Shown here in pieces: positions 52,380-61,330 of a stretch of 64,000 nt of DNA. The notes under the pieces were generated by a model, which saw only the letters and a list, made by a program, of their open reading frames with translations, was not told the origin of the DNA and did not search any database. The DNA is from Brotaphodocola faecis (lineage in GTDB: Bacteria; Bacillota; Clostridia; Lachnospirales; Lachnospiraceae). How positions within the stretch are numbered: position 1 is the stretch's first letter; each line of letters begins with the position of its first letter. The DNA is taken from assembly GCF_040096075.1 (NCBI RefSeq), contig NZ_JBBMFJ010000010.1:31366-95365 (forward strand). Reading direction: 5' to 3'. Made by a program: the position numbers and the translations under genes.

Positions 52380-53237
52380 TTACTCGCCTAAGTACTTTGC
52401 GATGATCTCGTCGTAGGTGCCGTTGTCCTTGATGTCTTTCAGGCCAGCGTTGAACATGTCAACCAGCTCCTGCTTGCTGTCATCGAAAATTGCGAAACCA
52501 TACTCAGCCGGGTCGTTGCCGGTGCCATCTACCAGTTTCATAGCGATGCCGGTATCTTTGATGTTGCTTGCCATGATCGGGGTATCATCGAAACATGCTG
52601 CTACCTGGCCGCCTACAACTGCCTGATACATAGTCGGTGAATCCTCAAAGTAGGTGATTTCAAATCCGTACTGATCCTTGATGCTTTCTGCGTAATCTGC
52701 GCTCATGGATGCGGTCTTTACTGCTACTTTCTTGCCCTTTAAATCATCAAAACCGGTAATATCAGAGTTCTCTGCAACTGCCATGCTCTGGTTTGCATCG
52801 TAGTAGCCGTCGGAGAAGATCCAGCCGGAATTCTTACGCTCATCGGTGATGGAGGCGCCTGCGATCATACCATCTGCCTGACCAGCCTGGCATGCTGCGA
52901 TGGATGCGTCCCAGCCAAGTACCTGTACATCGTACTTAAAGCCCTGATCCTCAGCGATCGCCTTGAGGATCTCCATATCGATGCCTACGAAGTTGCCGCT
53001 GTCATCGGTATACTCGAAAGGTTTAAAAGCAGTATCGGTTGCGATGACCCAGGTCTTATCAGAGGTGTCTGCTGCTGCGGTGGTCTCATCTGCCTTAGAT
53101 TCTGCCGCAGTCTCTGCTGCCGTGGTGTCTGCTGCTGCCGCGGTGGTGTCTGCGGTTGCGCTCTTGGAACCGCCACATGCGGTCATTGCTGCTGCCATTG
53201 CTGCTGCCATTACCATAACCAATGCTTTCTTTTTCAT
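52380..53237 (-). CDS. Polar amino acid-binding lipoprotein
   Basis: A 285-residue lipoprotein. The lipobox is MTAC (Cys21), followed by an Ala/Thr/Asp-rich linker to about residue 58. The rest is a class-F amino acid-binding fold (WVIATDTAFKPFEYTDDSGN, VGIDMEILKAI, and DGMIAGASITDERKNS with the alpha-amino/carboxyl-contact Arg). It captures a polar amino acid for the permease. It follows the glutamine-amidotransferase-like gene by about 120 bases. Confidence 0.93.
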   Translation of the reverse strand: MKKKALVMVMAAAMAAAMTACGGSKSATADTTAAAADTTAAETAAESKADETTAAADTSDKTWVIATDTAFKPFEYTDDSGNFVGIDMEILKAIAEDQGFKYDVQVLGWDASIAACQAGQADGMIAGASITDERKNSGWIFSDGYYDANQSMAVAENSDITGFDDLKGKKVAVKTASMSADYAESIKDQYGFEITYFEDSPTMYQAVVGGQVAACFDDTPIMASNIKDTGIAMKLVDGTGNDPAEYGFAIFDDSKQELVDMFNAGLKDIKDNGTYDEIIAKYLGE

Positions 53238-53356
53238 AATAATTCTCCTCTCTTTTTCCCGCTGCTGCTTTTCGCTGTTTCACGATCTGCCGCCGCGCAT
53301 CTATCCAAACGGCCTTCTTCGCCGGTTTCGGATCTGATTTTTCTTTTCTTTAAATT

Positions 53357-54067
53357 CTATCTGCATTTGCAGGCATCCACAAACGCCTGAACAATTGCTT
53401 TGCATTCCAGATCTTCTTCAAAAGCAAATTCCGGATGCCACTGTACACCTGCAATAAAAGTTTTGTCCGGTACCGAAATAGCTTCCACCAGACCGTCCTC
53501 CGAATACGCCATGGCTTCCGCCTTCGGTGCCAGGTCTTTCACCGCCTGGTGATGATAGCTGTTCACCCCATGCTCTCCGGCTCCGATGATGTCCGCAAGA
53601 AGTGTTCCTTCCTTTACCGTAACCTTATGTACCGGCCTGTCATAGGGAGCTGTCATGTGATGCTCCGTCTCCGACGGATGTTCTGTGGGAAGATCCTGAT
53701 ACAGAGTTCCGCCAAGCAACACATTCATAAGCTGCACGCCCCGACAGATGCCAAATACCGGTTTGTCTTCCTTTAAAGCTTTCTCAAACAGGTAGGCCTC
53801 CATCTGGTCACGGCTGCTGCACGGGATTCCGCTGGTTTTCTTTGGTGCTTCGCCATACATGACAGGATCCACATCGTGGCCGCCGGTCATTAGGATGCCG
53901 TCACAAAGTTGAAAACAGTCATCCAGTTCCTCGTGGTCCATTGTTAACGGAAGCATAATGGGAAGGGCTCCGCAGGCTTCCAGAACCTTCATGTATCCGG
54001 GAAGCATCCAGTAACTGTCCTTGTCATCGTCATACAAAGGAATCAGTCCGATCAGTTTTTTCATCAT
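53357..54067 (-). CDS. Gamma-glutamyl-gamma-aminobutyrate hydrolase-like class I amidotransferase
   Basis: A 236-residue class I glutamine-amidotransferase-like hydrolase (peptidase C26). The nucleophile is in FGICRGVQLMNVLLGG near residue 107; the His/Glu pair is in GVQWHPEF near residue 210, and MTGGHDVDP precedes. PuuD-type enzymes cut gamma-glutamyl compounds such as gamma-Glu-GABA. The AAAGGAG site suits the ATG at 54067 rather than the upstream codons. Its place upstream of the amino acid transporter suggests use of released glutamate or related compounds, an inference. Confidence 0.88.
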   Translation of the reverse strand: MMKKLIGLIPLYDDDKDSYWMLPGYMKVLEACGALPIMLPLTMDHEELDDCFQLCDGILMTGGHDVDPVMYGEAPKKTSGIPCSSRDQMEAYLFEKALKEDKPVFGICRGVQLMNVLLGGTLYQDLPTEHPSETEHHMTAPYDRPVHKVTVKEGTLLADIIGAGEHGVNSYHHQAVKDLAPKAEAMAYSEDGLVEAISVPDKTFIAGVQWHPEFAFEEDLECKAIVQAFVDACKCR

Positions 54068-54146
54068 GTCCATCTCCTTTCTTTCGATGCAAGGGTTTTG
54101 AGGTTGCATTTGGGGTCTTATTTATCTTTTTTGTTGTGAGGGAAAA

Positions 54147-54190
54147 GACAAAGGGCCTACATCTCCTTATCTGATGTAGACCCCTTTGTC
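54147..54190 (-). promoter_or_regulatory. Start-proximal leader hairpin of the amidotransferase gene
   Basis: Stem GACAAAGGG-G-TCTACATC / GATGTAG-GCCCTTTGTC with a 9-base loop. It begins within about ten bases of the predicted transcription start and is followed by TTTT, so it may protect or attenuate the transcript. Confidence 0.55.
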
Positions 54191-54199
54191 TTGTCACGT

Positions 54200-54228
54200 A
54201 TAATAGCATGGTGATTTACAAAAGTCAA
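54200..54228 (-). promoter_or_regulatory. Promoter of the amidotransferase gene
   Basis: Minus strand -35 TTGACT (54223-54228), 17-base spacer, -10 TATTAT (54200-54205). Confidence 0.75.
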
Positions 54229-54362
54229 GTTTATCCTGCCACTTTCTCTATTTTGCACACCATCTTAACTATTTTTTTTGCATTTTTCTTAATTATCTAA
54301 AGTTCACATTCTTTTTCTGTAGTATCCACAGTCAAAAAGTTGTGTAAAATACACAATGCAGA

Positions 54363-54391
54363 TTGTAATTTTTAGGAATTTTCGCTATAAT
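54363..54391 (+). promoter_or_regulatory. Promoter of the YcxB-like gene
   Basis: -35 TTGTAA (54363-54368), 17-base spacer, -10 TATAAT (54386-54391), 25 bases before the start at 54416. Confidence 0.7.
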
Positions 54392-54415
54392 CAATCTGTT
54401 AGGAGGCTTTGACTT

Positions 54416-54898
54416 ATGAAATTTTTGTACCAGACATTTACCGATTACAACCTGGAAGAATTTACGCGTTTCAACATGATTGTCCCGCTCCGGATCAGCA
54501 AATACCGCCCAAAGATTCTGGCTGTATGCTACATTCTCATGATCTTTTCCGGTTTCCTGCGGGTCTTCACGGATCCCGGTACCCCGGCATTTACCTATCT
54601 GCTTGTGGTATTTGCCATTCCGCTCGTACTTGTGTACGTTTCCAAGCGCCAGTGCCGCAGGGTTTACAACGCGAATCCCCAGCTGCAGGAACGGCATTCC
54701 GTCATGCGTTTCTATGAAGATCACCTTCAGGAGACCAGCAACCATCAGTCCGTTGATGTTCCTTACAGCAGCATTGCCCATCTGGTGGAAACCAGAACCC
54801 ATTTTTATCTCATGACGGCGGCCAATCAGGGCATGATCATCATCAAAAAGAACTGCTCCGCCGAGCTGATCCAGTTTCTACATGAACTCAAACAATAA
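54416..54898 (+). CDS. YcxB-like membrane protein
   Basis: A 160-residue protein with two adjacent hydrophobic segments (AVCYILMIFSGFL and FTYLLVVFAIPLVLVYV, residues about 35-75) and a C-terminal cytosolic domain with a PH-like strand pattern (SVDVPYSSIAHLVETRTHFY, LMTAANQGMII). It resembles YcxB family proteins, whose role is unknown. AGGAGG is ten bases upstream. The next gene follows by 77 bases on the same strand. Confidence 0.75.
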   Translation: MKFLYQTFTDYNLEEFTRFNMIVPLRISKYRPKILAVCYILMIFSGFLRVFTDPGTPAFTYLLVVFAIPLVLVYVSKRQCRRVYNANPQLQERHSVMRFYEDHLQETSNHQSVDVPYSSIAHLVETRTHFYLMTAANQGMIIIKKNCSAELIQFLHELKQ

Positions 54899-54975
54899 TT
54901 TTGCCAAAAAATTATTTATTTGCCTTGAAAAAAAGTTTGTTTGCGATTAAAATAAAGGCCGGGAGGTTTACATTT

Positions 54976-55635
54976 ATGTCTATTCAAACTTACATCCGGC
55001 GCTATGCCCTGTTTTTAACCGGGGTCATCTTAAGCGCCACCGGCATCGCCTTCATCACACGCGCGGGCCTGGGTACTTCACCGGTATCCGGTCTTCCGTT
55101 CGTTCTGAGCCTGATCACCAGCATTTCCATGGGAACCTACACGTTTTTGTTCAATATGACGTTTCTGGTCCTGGAAGCAATCCTTCGTAAGAAGTTCACC
55201 ATTCAGCAGGCGCTGCAGATTCCGGTTACGTTCTTCTTCAGCTTCTGCATTGACAAAGCCATGGGCTTTATCCCGACCCGCTTCGGCGGTCCGTGGGGTC
55301 CATCCTTTGTTTACCTGGTCATTGGCTGCGTTATCATGGCACTCGGCATCAGTTTCGAGGTTATTGCCGATGTAATCATGCTTCCGGCTGAGGCGTTCGT
55401 ACGCGAACTTTCGAAAAAGACCGGCATCCGCTTCGGCAACGTCAAGGTCGCATTCGACAGCACCCTGACCATCATGGCTATGGTAGTTGCCCTCATCGCG
55501 TTCCACAAGCTCAACGGTGTGCGTGAAGGCACCCTCATCAACGCCCTCTGCGTTGGCCAGCTGGTCCGCCTGTGGCGTTCCCTGATCGAGGCGCCGCTCA
55601 AAAAAATCTGTACGGCTGAACCCGTTGCAGAATAA
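54976..55635 (+). CDS. YczE/YitT-like membrane protein (DUF6198-type)
   Basis: A 219-residue membrane protein with five predicted segments. The first reads ALFLTGVILSATGIAFITRA and is followed by GLGTSPVSGLPFVLS, the hallmark of the YczE/YitT membrane family, whose function is not known. I start at 54976 where GGGAGG precedes the ATG; the longer frame from 54901 has none. It ends before a very strong terminator shared with the convergent pdxT. Confidence 0.85.
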   Translation: MSIQTYIRRYALFLTGVILSATGIAFITRAGLGTSPVSGLPFVLSLITSISMGTYTFLFNMTFLVLEAILRKKFTIQQALQIPVTFFFSFCIDKAMGFIPTRFGGPWGPSFVYLVIGCVIMALGISFEVIADVIMLPAEAFVRELSKKTGIRFGNVKVAFDSTLTIMAMVVALIAFHKLNGVREGTLINALCVGQLVRLWRSLIEAPLKKICTAEPVAE

Positions 55636-55656
55636 ATCTTAATATCCCTTCATACG

Positions 55657-55703
55657 AAAAGGAGCCGTCGCAAAATTTACCAATTTTGCGACGGCTCCTT
55701 TTC
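55657..55703. terminator. Bidirectional terminator between YczE-like gene and pdxT
   Basis: Perfect 20-base stem (55657-55676 with 55683-55702) and a 6-base loop, with A-run before and T-run after, placed between convergent genes. Confidence 0.95.
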
Positions 55704-55719
55704 TGCTTGTCCAATCCTT

Positions 55720-56286
55720 CTATGCTTCCACGGTTTTTAAAAACAGCTCATGGATCCGGTTGTCCGCATCCAGCTCCGGATGAAAGGACATGCCAAACTG
55801 GTTTTTGCTGCGCACAGCCACAATGTGCCCGTCCACCTCGGCCAGCACCTGGGTTCCCGCCTTCGCTTCTTCTATATAAGGAGCGCGGATGAACGTCATG
55901 GGAACTTCCCCGATTCCGGCAAATTCCTGTACTGTGCGGAAGCTGCCCAGCTGTCTTCCGTAGGCATTGCGGCGCACGGAAACCGGAAGGGTTCCAAAAT
56001 ACACATGTCCGTCGTTGGTGAGCTGGTCAGCCAGTAAAATGAGTCCGGCACAGGTTCCAAGAACCGGCATGCCGCTCTCAATCCTTTCTTTTAAAGCATC
56101 AAACATATCCAGCTCCCGCAGAAGCTTTCCCTGAACCGTGCTCTCGCCGCCCGGAAGCACCAGGCCATCAAACTCTGTGTCCAGGTCCTTCTTCTGACGA
56201 AGCTCAAAACATTCTGCTCCCAGGGCCTCCAGCTTTTTCTCGTGTTCGATGAAGGCGCCCTGGACTGCAAGGACTGCAATCTTCAT
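55720..56286 (-). CDS. pdxT: Pyridoxal 5'-phosphate synthase glutaminase subunit
   Basis: A 188-residue class I amidotransferase that frees ammonia from glutamine for PdxS. The family motifs are LPGGESTVQGKLLRE near residue 45, the nucleophile in LGTCAGLILLAD near residue 78, and the His/Glu pair in SFHPELDAD near residue 170. It starts one base after the pdxS stop, so they form a coupled operon. Confidence 0.97.
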   Translation of the reverse strand: MKIAVLAVQGAFIEHEKKLEALGAECFELRQKKDLDTEFDGLVLPGGESTVQGKLLRELDMFDALKERIESGMPVLGTCAGLILLADQLTNDGHVYFGTLPVSVRRNAYGRQLGSFRTVQEFAGIGEVPMTFIRAPYIEEAKAGTQVLAEVDGHIVAVRSKNQFGMSFHPELDADNRIHELFLKTVEA

Positions 56287-56287
56287 C

Positions 56288-57163
56288 TTATTTGCCCCTT
56301 TCTGCCATCAGAAGCGCAATCTCCTGCTCGTTGATACCGACCATGGCCTCGCCCAGATCCTCCGAAAGCTCTGCTAACATCTTGTGGTCATTGAAGTTGG
56401 TGACTGCCTTTACAATGGCTGCCGCGCGCTTCTTCGGATCACCGGATTTGAAGATGCCGGAGCCTACAAACACGCCCTCTGCGCCAAGCTGCATCATCAG
56501 GGCTGCGTCAGCCGGGGTAGCCACACCGCCTGCCGCGAAGTTTACCACCGGGAGACGTCCGTTGTCATGCACGTACTGAACCAGATCGTACGGAACCCGG
56601 AGAACCTTTGCCTCCTCAAACAGCTCATCCTCGCGCATGGAGGTGATCTTGGCAATCTCCTGATTCATCATGCGCATATGGCGTACGGCCTGCACTACAT
56701 CGCCGGTTCCCGGCTCGCCCTTGGTGCGGATCATGGAAGCGCCCTCGTTAATGCGGCGAAGTGCCTCACCTAAGTCCTTCGCGCCACATACAAACGGAAC
56801 ATTGAATTTGCGCTTGTCGATATGGAACACATCATCCGCCGGGGAAAGCACTTCGCTCTCATCGATGTAATCGATTTCAATGGCCTCGAGAATCTGAGCC
56901 TCCACAAAATGGCCGATGCGGCATTTTGCCATGACCGGAATGGATACAGCCTCCTGAATGCCCTTGATCATCTTCGGGTCGCTCATGCGGGAAACGCCGC
57001 CTGCCACGCGGATGTCCGCCGGGATGCGCTCCAGCGCCATAACTGCGCAGGCGCCTGCTTCTTCCGCGATTCTTGCCTGCTCCGGGGTGGTAACATCCAT
57101 GATGACGCCGCCCTTTAACATCTGTGCCAGCTGTTTATTTAATTCGTATCTCTCTGTATTCAT
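56288..57163 (-). CDS. pdxS: Pyridoxal 5'-phosphate synthase lyase subunit
   Basis: A 291-residue TIM-barrel enzyme that joins ribose 5-phosphate, glyceraldehyde 3-phosphate and ammonia into PLP. Characteristic stretches: VIMDVTTPEQARIAEEAGAC near residue 20, the active lysine in VMAKCRIGHFVEAQ near residue 79, and the second lysine in SMIRTKGEPGTG near residue 147. Normal family length. AAAGGAGATTAC precedes the start. It heads the pdxST operon, with a -10 TATAAT (57231-57236) upstream and a weak -35. Confidence 0.98.
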   Translation of the reverse strand: MNTERYELNKQLAQMLKGGVIMDVTTPEQARIAEEAGACAVMALERIPADIRVAGGVSRMSDPKMIKGIQEAVSIPVMAKCRIGHFVEAQILEAIEIDYIDESEVLSPADDVFHIDKRKFNVPFVCGAKDLGEALRRINEGASMIRTKGEPGTGDVVQAVRHMRMMNQEIAKITSMREDELFEEAKVLRVPYDLVQYVHDNGRLPVVNFAAGGVATPADAALMMQLGAEGVFVGSGIFKSGDPKKRAAAIVKAVTNFNDHKMLAELSEDLGEAMVGINEQEIALLMAERGK

Positions 57164-57261
57164 TCCAGTAATCTCCTTTGCGTAAACGTTTTAATATGCG
57201 TTCCGGACCGCATTGGTTATCTTGTTGGAGATTATAGCGGTTATCTGGAATGTTTAAAATA

Positions 57262-57294
57262 TCCAGTTTTATAGTTTTTAACCAGTCCAGTTTT
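57262..57294 (-). promoter_or_regulatory. Paired repeats upstream of the pdxS promoter
   Basis: Two direct copies of AAAACTGGA (57262-57270 and 57286-57294 on the minus strand), 24 bases apart start to start, just upstream of the weak -35 (57254-57259). A MocR-type PdxR activator often binds such direct repeats; no PdxR gene is in view. Confidence 0.4.
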
Positions 57295-57295
57295 G

Positions 57296-57371
57296 CCGAT
57301 ATCGAATTCATTTCCAAATCTAAGATGCGGAATATAATAAAAAGCACCAAAGAAATCAAACCAACTGTCGC
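57296..57371. repeat. 76-bp direct repeat, left copy
   Basis: 73 of 76 bases match 61425-61500 in the same orientation. It includes the last codons and stop of the AI-2E-family gene. Confidence 0.95.
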
Positions 57372-58510
57372 TTTTTCAAACGCAGATATACAACTTCCCG
57401 GAATATCGTATAAAATACAGATACCATGGGGATAAATACAAGCATTCCTACGATCCCCATCAGATTTCCACCAATGGTTACCGCTGCAAGCACCCAGATG
57501 GACGGAAGACCTACGGAGCCTCCAACCACATGTGGATAGATCAGATTACCCTCGATCTGCTGCAAAAGTAAAAATACAACGATAAATAAAATTGCCTGCC
57601 TTGGGCTTACCATAAAGATCAAAAAACAGCCCATCCCACATCCGATGAAAGCTCCGAAGATCGGAACTAAAGCAGTAAATGCAATCAGCACTCCGATCAA
57701 AAGCGCATATGGCATGCGTAAGAGACTTAATGTGACGACAAACATGCTTCCAAGTATCACTGCTTCCAGGCACTGCCCGGTAAGAAAGCTTGCAAATGTC
57801 CGGTAGGTTAGGGAACAGATCTTCAAAAAAGCATCTGCTTTTTGTCCCGGAACAAATGCAAAAACTACTTTTTTCATCTGCTGCTGTAATTTCTCTTTCT
57901 CAAAAAGGATATAGCAGGCAAACGAAAAGGCGATAAAAAAGGTTGTTAATCCATTCACAATCGATCCCACTGCAGATACGGTCGTGTTCATCATATTTCC
58001 TGCGCCATTTCCCAGAATACCGATTCCCCACTTGATCGCCTGGTCAGGATCAAACTGCAGCTGGTTTACCAGCTGCATCATCTCCTGATTATTATGAGAA
58101 AATTCCCGGACCCAGTTCTGCAGCTCCGGAATAAAATCAGCGATACTCAGCATCAGGCTTCCCATGGTACGTGTCAGCTGTGGAACCACGCCAAGCATCA
58201 CTAAGGCGATCACACCAAACAATAACACCACAGTAAGAATGAGACTGACCGGTCTTGCCAGTTTTCTGCCTGTCTTATTGCCTTTTTTGCTCTTATCAAA
58301 CAGCTTCTTCTCCAGAAAGCTCATAGGCACATTGATCACAAATGCAATCGCCCCGCCAAGCGCAAACGGAAATACGATGTTCCATATCGTTCTGATCACA
58401 TCGAGCACAACATCAAACTTCCACAGAGCCACAACAAGAAGTGCTGTAAACACGATCAGTTCCCGAAGTTTTTTCATAGACATGTTGCTAAAATCCACTA
58501 TTTTTCCCAC
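57356..58510 (-). CDS. AI-2E family transporter
   Basis: A 384-residue membrane protein with about eight hydrophobic segments. The pattern of PF01594 is clear: FPFALGGAIAFVINVP, LLMPYALLIGV-like LLRMPYALLIGVLIAFTALV, and the C-terminal EGNLIYPHVVGGSVGLPSIW. Members include AI-2 exporters but also Na+/H+ antiporters, so the substrate is open. Its start overlaps the end of the ATPase gene by 23 bases, so it lies in the same manganese-riboswitch operon. Its final codons belong to the left 76-bp repeat. Base composition looks more A/T-rich than its neighbours. Confidence 0.88.
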   Translation of the reverse strand: MGKIVDFSNMSMKKLRELIVFTALLVVALWKFDVVLDVIRTIWNIVFPFALGGAIAFVINVPMSFLEKKLFDKSKKGNKTGRKLARPVSLILTVVLLFGVIALVMLGVVPQLTRTMGSLMLSIADFIPELQNWVREFSHNNQEMMQLVNQLQFDPDQAIKWGIGILGNGAGNMMNTTVSAVGSIVNGLTTFFIAFSFACYILFEKEKLQQQMKKVVFAFVPGQKADAFLKICSLTYRTFASFLTGQCLEAVILGSMFVVTLSLLRMPYALLIGVLIAFTALVPIFGAFIGCGMGCFLIFMVSPRQAILFIVVFLLLQQIEGNLIYPHVVGGSVGLPSIWVLAAVTIGGNLMGIVGMLVFIPMVSVFYTIFREVVYLRLKKRQLV

Positions 58511-61118
58511 CTTTTCTCAACTTTATACGGATCCATTTCAGTAATTGGATGACCAGCATACTGGCAAATGCATACAGATATACAAAACCAAGCTGTACAA
58601 GATCCAGAGTCTCCACTTTAAACACATGATGAAGTCCCGGAAGCGTCAGTACTGCCGTAATGAATGCTGCCCCAAGTACAAATGCGCTCAGAAGCCATGG
58701 ATTGTTCAAAAACTGCTTTGTCAAGATCACTGGATGATCTGATTTGCAGTTGAATCCATGGAACAGGCGTGCCAGGCAAAGCGTTCCAAATGCATATGTG
58801 CTTCCAAGCAGCGCACCGTCCTGGTGATATCCCGTCATAAATCCGATCATCGTCATTGTGCCAATCACCAGACCTTCCAAACCGATCTTGCTAAGAAAAT
58901 TTCTGGTCAGTATTGACTCGTCAGCAGATCTTGGTTTTTCTTTCATCACTTCCCCATGATGTGGTTCCATTCCCAGCGCAATGGCCGGAAGACTGTCCGT
59001 CAAAAGATTAATAAACAGCAGATGTACCGGTGCAAACGGGAGCGGAAGCCCAAAAACCGATGCACAAAGAACCGTAAGAATTGCTCCAAAATTTCCAGAT
59101 AAAAGAAACTGGATCGCATTCTTAATGTTCTGATATAGATTTCGTCCATTTTCCACTGCTTTTACAATCGTTGCAAAGTTATCATCTGTGAGCACCATAG
59201 CTGCGGCATCCTTGGCAACCTCGGTTCCGGTCACTCCCATTGCAACACCTATGTCTGCCTGCTTTAATGCTGGAGCATCATTCACTCCATCCCCGGTCAT
59301 TGCCACAATTTTCCCTCTCTGCTGCCATGCACGGACAATACGGATCTTATGCTCCGGTGAGACTCTCGCATATACGGAAATGTGGGGAACAAATTCCTTC
59401 AGCTGATCATCACTCATCTTTTCAATATCAGCACCCTCACAGGCTTCCGACAGATCATGGAGAATACCGATTCGCTTCGCTATCGCAGCTGCCATGATTT
59501 TATGATCTCCTGTAATCATAACCGGCCGGATTCCTGCCTTTATACATTCTGCAACTGCCGCCTTTGATTCTTCTCTCGGCGGATCCATCATCGCAATCAG
59601 TCCAAGGAATACAAGATGGTTCTCATCCTCTGCCGTTAATATATGCTTATCCGGAATATCCCGGTAAGCAAACGCCAGTACCCGGAGTCCTTCCATTGAA
59701 AAATCCTGATTCTGCTGTCGGATGATCTCCTTGTCCTTCTCCGTTAGCTCCCGAACTCCGGCACTGGTCCAGATCCATTCTGTCCGTGTCATCAGACAGT
59801 CGATCGCACCTTTTACGATCATTCGATTCTCGCCATCGATCCGGTGAAGTGTTGACATCATTTTCCGGTCGCTGTCAAATGGGATTTCTCCTTTTCTAGG
59901 GGAAAGCCTTCTTACCTCTGCAGCCTCGACCCCATATCGCTTTCCCAGATTGATCAGTGCCATTTCCGTCGGATCTCCGATCTCCATCCCATTTTCATTG
60001 GTAGAATCATTGCACAAAATACTATCATATAAGAGACAGCTTTGGGCCGGATCTGAGATATCAACTGCAGCTGCCGCAATCCGTTTCCCATCGATATAAT
60101 AATCTTCTACTGTCATTTTATTCTGCGTCAATGTTCCTGTTTTATCCGAGCAAATAACCGAAACACTTCCAAGACCTTCCACAGCCTGAAGTTTCCGGAT
60201 GATCGCATGCTCTTTTGCCATCTTCTGTGTCCCAAAGGAAAGAACAATGGTAACGATCGAGCTTAATGCTTCTGGAATCGCTGCAACCGCAAGGGCTACC
60301 GCAAACATAAATGCACTGCTGATCTTCTCACCACGAAACACATTGACCGCAAACAAAATACCACAGAAGACCAGGATCAAAATCGACAGCTTCTTTCCGA
60401 ATTCTTCCAGACTCACCTGAAGTGGCGTCTGCTTTTCTGAAGTCGTTTTTAAAAGTCCCGCAATCTTTCCAACCTCAGTCTGCATTCCGATGTCTGTTAC
60501 AACCACTCTGCCGCGTCCATATGTCACAAAACTGCCAGAGAACATCATATTAGAACGATCTCCCAGCGCTGCTTCCTCTAAAATTGGATCTATGCTTTTC
60601 TCAACAGCAAGGCTTTCCCCGGTAAGAGCACTCTCATCCACCTTCAGGCTTGCATTTTCGATCAGTCTTCCATCTGCCAGGATCATATCGCCTGCCTCTA
60701 AGAGGATCACATCACCAACAACCAGTTCTCTTGCAGGAAGCAGGACAACTGCACCATCGCGCAATACCTTTGCCTGAGGACCAGAAAGCTTTTTCAGGCT
60801 CTGCAGGGACTGTTCCGCTTTTACCGTCTGCACAGTTCCCAAAACTGCATTCATGGTGATCACGATCATGATCACTGCTGCACTCTCCACATCTCCGAGT
60901 ATGCCGGATATAACTGCCGATGCGATCAGGATCAGTACCAGGAAATCCTTATATTGTTCACCAAAAATCTGCAGGATGCTTTTCTTTTTTCCTTCAGTCA
61001 GCTCATTCCAGCCACAGGCTTCCCTGGACCTTTTTACTTCTTCATCTGTAAGACCTGATTCTCTGCTTTTTACACGATCCAAAACTTCTTCTACCGTCTG
61101 TTGGTATATTTTTTTCAT
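58488..61118 (-). CDS. Cation-transporting P2-type ATPase (Ca2+/Mn2+ type) under a yybP-ykoY riboswitch
   Basis: An 876-residue P-type ATPase. Motifs: actuator DESALTGESLAVEK near residue 165, M4 ion site AIPEALSSIV near 285, phosphorylation site CSDKTGTLTQNKM near 330, KGAIDCLM nucleotide loop, hinge MTGDGVNDAPALKQADIG near 610, then M5-M10. This is the SERCA/PMCA-like subgroup. Because a Mn2+-sensing riboswitch precedes it, Mn2+ efflux is the best guess, as for Lactococcus YoaB; Ca2+ is possible. GGAGGAAG precedes the start. It leads a two-gene operon with the AI-2E-family gene. Confidence 0.93.
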   Translation of the reverse strand: MKKIYQQTVEEVLDRVKSRESGLTDEEVKRSREACGWNELTEGKKKSILQIFGEQYKDFLVLILIASAVISGILGDVESAAVIMIVITMNAVLGTVQTVKAEQSLQSLKKLSGPQAKVLRDGAVVLLPARELVVGDVILLEAGDMILADGRLIENASLKVDESALTGESLAVEKSIDPILEEAALGDRSNMMFSGSFVTYGRGRVVVTDIGMQTEVGKIAGLLKTTSEKQTPLQVSLEEFGKKLSILILVFCGILFAVNVFRGEKISSAFMFAVALAVAAIPEALSSIVTIVLSFGTQKMAKEHAIIRKLQAVEGLGSVSVICSDKTGTLTQNKMTVEDYYIDGKRIAAAAVDISDPAQSCLLYDSILCNDSTNENGMEIGDPTEMALINLGKRYGVEAAEVRRLSPRKGEIPFDSDRKMMSTLHRIDGENRMIVKGAIDCLMTRTEWIWTSAGVRELTEKDKEIIRQQNQDFSMEGLRVLAFAYRDIPDKHILTAEDENHLVFLGLIAMMDPPREESKAAVAECIKAGIRPVMITGDHKIMAAAIAKRIGILHDLSEACEGADIEKMSDDQLKEFVPHISVYARVSPEHKIRIVRAWQQRGKIVAMTGDGVNDAPALKQADIGVAMGVTGTEVAKDAAAMVLTDDNFATIVKAVENGRNLYQNIKNAIQFLLSGNFGAILTVLCASVFGLPLPFAPVHLLFINLLTDSLPAIALGMEPHHGEVMKEKPRSADESILTRNFLSKIGLEGLVIGTMTMIGFMTGYHQDGALLGSTYAFGTLCLARLFHGFNCKSDHPVILTKQFLNNPWLLSAFVLGAAFITAVLTLPGLHHVFKVETLDLVQLGFVYLYAFASMLVIQLLKWIRIKLRKGGKNSGF

Positions 61119-61190
61119 TATCTTCTTCCTCCTTTTTCTAAATACTTACCAATTGTATCTCTTATGCAATGAAGAATTTCTTCGATAATG

Positions 61191-61229
61191 AAAAAAAAGA
61201 AACCTTTATTGCATAAAACATGCAATAAA
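61191..61229 (-). terminator. Expression-platform terminator of the yybP-ykoY riboswitch
   Basis: Stem TTTATTGCAT / ATGCAATAAA (61205-61229) then GGTTTC and eight T residues on the minus strand. Its 5' arm overlaps the 3' strand of aptamer P1 (CTTTTATT), so the two are mutually exclusive. Confidence 0.85.
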
Positions 61230-61322
61230 AGTCTCACCATTTTCTTGTGGCACCGGATGTTTCCATCGTACTGACGACACCACAAACACAGATCACCAAG
61301 TGTAGGTTACTCCCTTTTATTT
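61224..61322 (-). promoter_or_regulatory. yybP-ykoY (manganese) riboswitch aptamer
   Basis: Minus strand: P1 5' arm AATAAAAG, then GGAGTAACC, a central part with GTCGTCAGTACGATGG, CATCCGGTGCCACAA, and the closing GGTGAGACTTTTATT. These are the conserved blocks of the yybP-ykoY class (GGGAGTA, CGTC, CCGGTGCC, GTGAGAC). Mn2+ binding should stabilise P1, break the terminator and turn the ATPase gene on. Confidence 0.88.
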
Positions 61323-61330
61323 AGGATATA

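Noticed and set aside
57135..57359. A 74-codon minus-strand frame between pdxS and the AI-2E-family gene
   Set aside because: It overlaps the pdxS start and its promoter and the 76-bp repeat; no family resemblance and no ribosome site.
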